A DNA stretch of 64,000 nucleotides from Streptomyces thinghirensis. GTDB taxonomy: Bacteria > Actinomycetota > Actinomycetia > Streptomycetales > Streptomycetaceae. How positions within the stretch are numbered: position 1 is the stretch's first letter; each line of letters starts with the position of its first letter. This document shows positions 60,744 to 64,000 of the stretch, one piece after another. Below the pieces are notes generated by a model that was not told the DNA's origin, made no database searches, and saw only the letters and a list, made by a program, of their open reading frames with translations. Location of the stretch: positions 17,961 to 81,960 of the forward strand of contig JAKFGP010000069.1 in NCBI GenBank assembly GCA_021502835.1, in the 5' to 3' direction. The position numbers and the translations under genes are program-made.

Positions 60744-61800
60744 ATGGCCGGGACGGACGAGGACGCCGTCGCCGCCAGAGACGATGCGCTCTTGTGCTCG
60801 GCCGGCGGTGCTGCTGACGCCGGGCGAAGTTTCCGAAGTGTGCTGGGCGACGACTACCCGGAGGCGTGCGCGGCGCTCGGTCTGCCACCGCTGGCGGACG
60901 GCGCTACGGCCTGGTACTCAGCCAGGACGGTGAGGGCGCCCGGTGGACCGTCGTCGCCGACGACGTCTCGCTGGTGGCGTCGCCGTGGCCTCCTGGGACT
61001 GGCGGCATGGAGTACGACCTGTCGCCGGACGAGCGTACGGTCGTCGCCGCGCTGCCCGGCTGGCCCTCGCGGTCGCCGTGGCGGCCCCGGCGATGCCCGC
61101 GCCGCACGATCCCGACCTTGAGTCCGCCGACCAGCCGGTCCTGTCACCGCCGGACACCACGGTGTGGGGGCCCGCGCGGCGAGCTATGCCTGGGCGCCGA
61201 CGAGATCGCCGCGCAGTGGGCGCAGTGGCGAGCAGATCGACGACGCAGACTTCCCGGTGACAGGCGGCGACGCCGGATGCCTGGACGACGCGCCGGGCGA
61301 CGAGGCGGCAGAGGACTCGGGCGGCGGCGAGGCGCGGGGACCGACGCCACGAATAGAGGCCGGTACAGCGGACGCCGGAGCCGGTACAACGGACGCCGGC
61401 GATGGGTCCGCTTATCCAGGCACCGGCGGTGTCCGGCCGGGTGCTCGCGGAGGCCGCGCCTACGTCGACACGCCTCCGCCGCTCGGCCGGGTCCGGTCCT
61501 CTTTCGCGCCGGGGACGCTCGGACACTGCGCGCCGACGGCCCCGGTGGTCGCTCGTCGCCAGGGCGACGACATCGCCTTCATCCTGCTCGACGAGGAACC
61601 CAGGCGGAGGTCCTGCCCGTGGGGCCAGGACCGTCGCTGCCCGGACTCCTGGAGGCGCTCGACAAAGATGGCCGTAAGGCCGAGCTGACCGAGGACACCG
61701 GGCCGTTGCCGCTGGAGTCGGGCACCCTCCGTCCTCGATGTCTTCCAGCCTCTATGACCGGCTCTCTTCCCATGTGGCTCCGCCCATGGAAGGGTCGTAG
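60744..61800 (+). CDS. Hypothetical acidic protein with AGTxDAG repeats
   Basis: Not assigned to a family. GGGAGG lies 8 bases before ATG 60744. The corrected reading runs FRSVLGDDYPEACAALGLPPLADGARYGLVLSQDGEGARWTVVADDVSLVA, MEYDLSPDERTVVAALP, VAVAAPAMPAPHDPDLESADQPVLSPPDTTVWGPRGELCLGADEIAAQWAQWREQIDDADFP. An Ala/Gly/Asp-rich linker with a 21-base tandem repeat (61359-61400, coding AGTADAG and AGTTDAG) follows. The C-terminal part reads RADGPGGR, DDIAFILLDEEP, EVLPVGPGPSLPGLLEALDKDGRKAELTEDTGPLPLESGTL. The stop is TAG 61798-61800. Two folded parts joined by a flexible linker are likely. Confidence 0.6.
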
Positions 61801-61857
61801 CGGACCCGCACGATGGGGCAGCCCTCAGCTCACTCCCCCGTCGCGCCTGGGTCCCTG

Positions 61858-63272
61858 ATGCGTCACCCCGTGGTGTCCCGTTCCCTCGCCGCCGTGACGG
61901 TGGTCTCGCTCATCGGGCGACGCCGCCGCCGCGGCGAGCGACGGAGAGGCGGACACTGCGCCCGCCAGGAGCGCATTACGAGTGCCGGGTGCGGCCCTGC
62001 AGCGCAGCGCCTGCCTGGACGATCTGACCACCACCGGACTGGCGGGCACCCCTACACCGACATGGCCGACCAGGCCGGGCTGACGGCCGGCGGCACCAGG
62101 ACGCCGTCCGGGTGCCCGGCATCGGGTCGACGGGTACTTTCCGGACTCCTCCCGCTTCAACAACACGCACGGCTGGCGGCACGACCGCGCAGTTCGTGAT
62201 CCCGGCTGCCGGACGACTGGAACGGCGGCCTCGTCGTGACAGGGGCGCCAGCGGGCACCCGCAAGCAGTACGCCACGGACAAGGCGATGTCCGGCCGGGC
62301 CCTCGCGCAGGGGTACGCGTACGCCGCGACCGACAGGGCAACGGCGGGACGGACTTCTACCGGGACGGCGTCGGCCCGGAGACACTTGTCGCCGAGTGGA
62401 ACGCACGTACCACCCAGCTCACCCGGGCCGCCCGCCGGTATGGCCGCCCAGCGCTACGGGCGCGCGCCGCGTCGCACCTACATCGCCGGCATCTCCGGCG
62501 GCGGCTGCTCCTGCTGCTGTTTGGTTGGAGCCGCCGGAACGCTGCTGGCGGGCGGCGTGGACGGGCGCGGCGGACGCGGGCTGGCTGGGCGCCACCGTCC
62601 TGCCGGTGACGGTGGCTCGGATGTTCGGCGCGGCACGGGACGAGGGAACTGTACGCGGCAGGCTTCGCGCGGCTCCGAGTTCTGGCCGTACCACGAGAAG
62701 GCCTACTGGGGCTTGACGCAGAAGATCTACCGGGCCGAGTCGATCCGGCCACCGGCCCCCGCCTGCGCGGGGCCGACCGCCGGATCCACCCTGGAGGAGA
62801 TCCTGGCGCCGTGCCGGCGACGCCACGTACAACTACGCTAAGCGCCCGCGTCCGTCCACCGCGCGGTGGCCCAGGTCGCACTTACGGGGCGCATCGGCAA
62901 ACCGCTGATCACCTGCCTGGCGACCTGGACGCGCCTGCCCAAGGCCGCCGATTCCGACGTGTACGCGCGCATGATCGACAGGGGGGGAGCGAAAGGAGCG
63001 AGCTACCGCGCTATTACACGGTCGGGGGCGGCCGCACGTCGACGGGCTGTACGACACGTATCCCGACAGGCTGCGGCCGATCTGCCCTGCTTCGGTCGGC
63101 CTTCGACGCGCTGACCGCCTGGGTGGAGCAGGGCGCCACGCCACCCGCGGACCACACGATCGACAGGCCCGCGAACGGCGACGTGGTCAACTCTCTGCGC
63201 CCTTACCGAGACGGCCGGGACTGCAGAGACCGCCGGACGGCTGAAACCGCCGGGACGCCCGGGAACTTATGA
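61858..63272 (+). CDS. Secreted alpha/beta-hydrolase (tannase/feruloyl esterase or PHB-oligomer hydrolase-like)
   Basis: About 470 residues. A signal-like N-terminus (HPVVSRSLAAVTVVSLIG) is followed by CLDDLTTTGLAGTPYTDMADQAGLTAGGTRTPSGVPGI, DGYFPDSSRFNNTHGWRHDAQFVIRLPDDWNGGLVVTGAPGTRKQYATDKAMS, ALAQGYAYAATDKGNGGTDFYRDG, then the nucleophile elbow in RRTYIAGIS-G-G. Later pieces include WPYHEKAYWGLTQKIYRAE, RIGKPLITLHGDLDALLP (acid-residue region) and a His-containing VDGLYDTYPDRLRPI. The fold is a secreted serine esterase; the choice between tannase/feruloyl esterase and 3-hydroxybutyrate-oligomer hydrolase types is open. Fifteen or so frame breaks. ATG 61812 is an alternative start. Confidence 0.7.
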
Positions 63273-63307
63273 GACGTCTGGGTCATCTGAGACTCGGCGT
63301 TAACTCC

Positions 63308-63483
63308 TCAACGGCCGATCTCCTTGCGTGGCGCGGCGCAGCCTGCGCCGCTGCCCGGGGTCCAGGGTGAGGTACGCGGCGGTCGGGACACCCAGCACTA
63401 TGAGCAGGGCGGCCCACCAGGGCAGCCAGATCAGCAGGATAGGCCGACCACCCCCCCGCTGCGACTTTGGCGTTCTTCGACAT
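63308..63483 (-). CDS. Small single-pass membrane protein
   Basis: About 58 residues. MSKNAKVAAGG, then IWLPWWAALLIVLGVPTAAYLTLDPGQRRRLRRA, ending KEIGR. One hydrophobic helix is followed by a strongly basic cytoplasmic tail. AAGGAG lies 11 bases before the ATG. This is a short conserved Streptomyces hypothetical protein; the frame changes near 63445 and 63325. No function can be assigned. Confidence 0.7.
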
Positions 63484-63727
63484 GGTGTCAGCACTCCTTC
63501 GCGGCCACTGCCGCTCTCTCCCTGAAAACGGGCCCACGCTCCCGGCGGTTCCGTACCCGCGACCCTGAGACGCCCCTGAGACCGGACCCTTACGCACCCC
63601 TGAGAACGCGCCGGCGACTCCTTCGAAGAGCACCTCCTCATCTGCATAGTGCCCACACCTGGCCGGCCGCACCCCCGGCCTCCTGGGGATCGTGTACAGT
63701 CGGCGACCGCGCCCCGACTAGTCAAGT

Positions 63728-64000
63728 TTGAGGTACGCCATCGGGCCAGCCACCGGCCCCCCCCTTCGACATCGCCGGACTCGCCACGCTGTGCTGTATT
63801 CGTGCCCAGGATCCCGCCCGGACCGGCAGGGCGTTCTGGCGGCCCGACGGCGGGCCCCTGCGGCCGTCTCGTCCGGGACCACCTTGGAAAACCTGGCGGT
63901 CGCCGCCCCCGACGGCGACGGCGTGGCCGGTCGGCGTGCCCGCGGTGCTGCTGCCGATGCGGACGGCCTGCCGATCCTCACGCGCGTGAGAGCGCGGACG
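63728..64000 (+). CDS. Possible N-terminus of a DEAD/SNF2-type helicase (partial)
   Basis: The gene runs off the right edge. Across frames one reads FDIAGLATL, RAQDPARTGRAFWRPDGGPL, LAVAAPDGDG and VPAVLLPMRTA. This order of short blocks (R-FW-PDG, then VPAVLLPV-DALP) resembles the N-terminus of Streptomyces SNF2-related helicases. No helicase motif is inside the window, so the assignment rests on weak similarity. The start codon is not determined. Confidence 0.4.
   Translation, partial: MRYAIGPATGPPLRHRRTRHAVLYSCPGSRPDRQGVLAARRRAPAAVSSGTTLENLAVAAPDGDGVAGRRARGAAADADGLPILTRVRART

Overview
The window looks like chromosomal DNA of a Streptomyces or close relative. Base composition is very G+C rich, codon third positions are almost all G or C, GTG starts and ATGA/GTGA overlaps are common, and the genes are typical of the genus: a conservon (sensor kinase, roadblock, DUF742, GTPase), DUF5997, DUF5709, DUF6397, an F420-type PPOX enzyme, a zinc-independent L31 and a DUF3516-type helicase. 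No tRNA, rRNA, CRISPR array, IS element or prophage gene was seen. The sequence is of poor quality. Most recognisable proteins are continuous only if one changes frame several times, usually at a run of G or C where a base is missing or extra. CDS coordinates therefore mark gene extents, not clean open frames, and the breaks are read as sequencing errors, not pseudogenes. A run of 91 C at 22274-22364 inside an XdhC-type gene is almost certainly artificial.

Layout. 1-4500 (+): end of an AidB-like acyl-CoA dehydrogenase, a BNR-repeat protein, ung, a BadF/BadG-type sugar kinase and a CbiX-like protein closed by a terminator. 4687-7401 (-): a beta-propeller lactonase and an FUSC-type membrane protein. 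7649-12618 (+): an Lrp regulator, a HAD phosphatase, a secreted GH127 enzyme with an inserted LamG domain behind a palindromic operator, and a secreted DUF4142 protein. 12730-16352: a LysR-like sensor without HTH divergent from DUF5997, then DUF1360, DUF2267 and a MurG/MGDG-synthase-like glycosyltransferase. 16633-21467 (+): SDR, EamA transporter, polysaccharide deacetylase and a GH15 enzyme.

21594-32970 holds two regulated metabolic modules. A PaoABCD-type molybdenum aldehyde oxidoreductase operon (-) faces its probable TetR repressor across two matching palindromes. A CitA/CitB-type two-component system (-) faces tctCBA (+), a tripartite tricarboxylate transporter, and a strong terminator follows tctA. 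33101-38713: a metallophosphoesterase; a MerR regulator with a 19-bp-spacer promoter that joins (possibly as a fusion) to a methyltransferase; a Cys-rich copper-binding four-helix protein; YjbQ; an FAD monooxygenase; MltG. 38756-45740: a MarR-controlled ABC exporter half, an L,D-transpeptidase-like lipoprotein, and a heterodimeric ABC exporter whose two ATPase domains carry complementary defects.

46128-52197: DUF5709, rpmE2, a YdjM-like membrane protein, a DEAD-box helicase, tesB and DUF6397. 52334-58409 (mostly -): an orphan roadblock gene, an F420/PPOX enzyme, then a complete conservon read from a large sensor kinase through roadblock, DUF742 and GTPase, with an MHYT membrane sensor gene just upstream of the kinase. 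58574-64000: a methyltransferase, an MpaB-family oxygenase, two unrecognised proteins, a secreted esterase-like hydrolase, a 58-residue membrane protein and the start of what may be a helicase gene.
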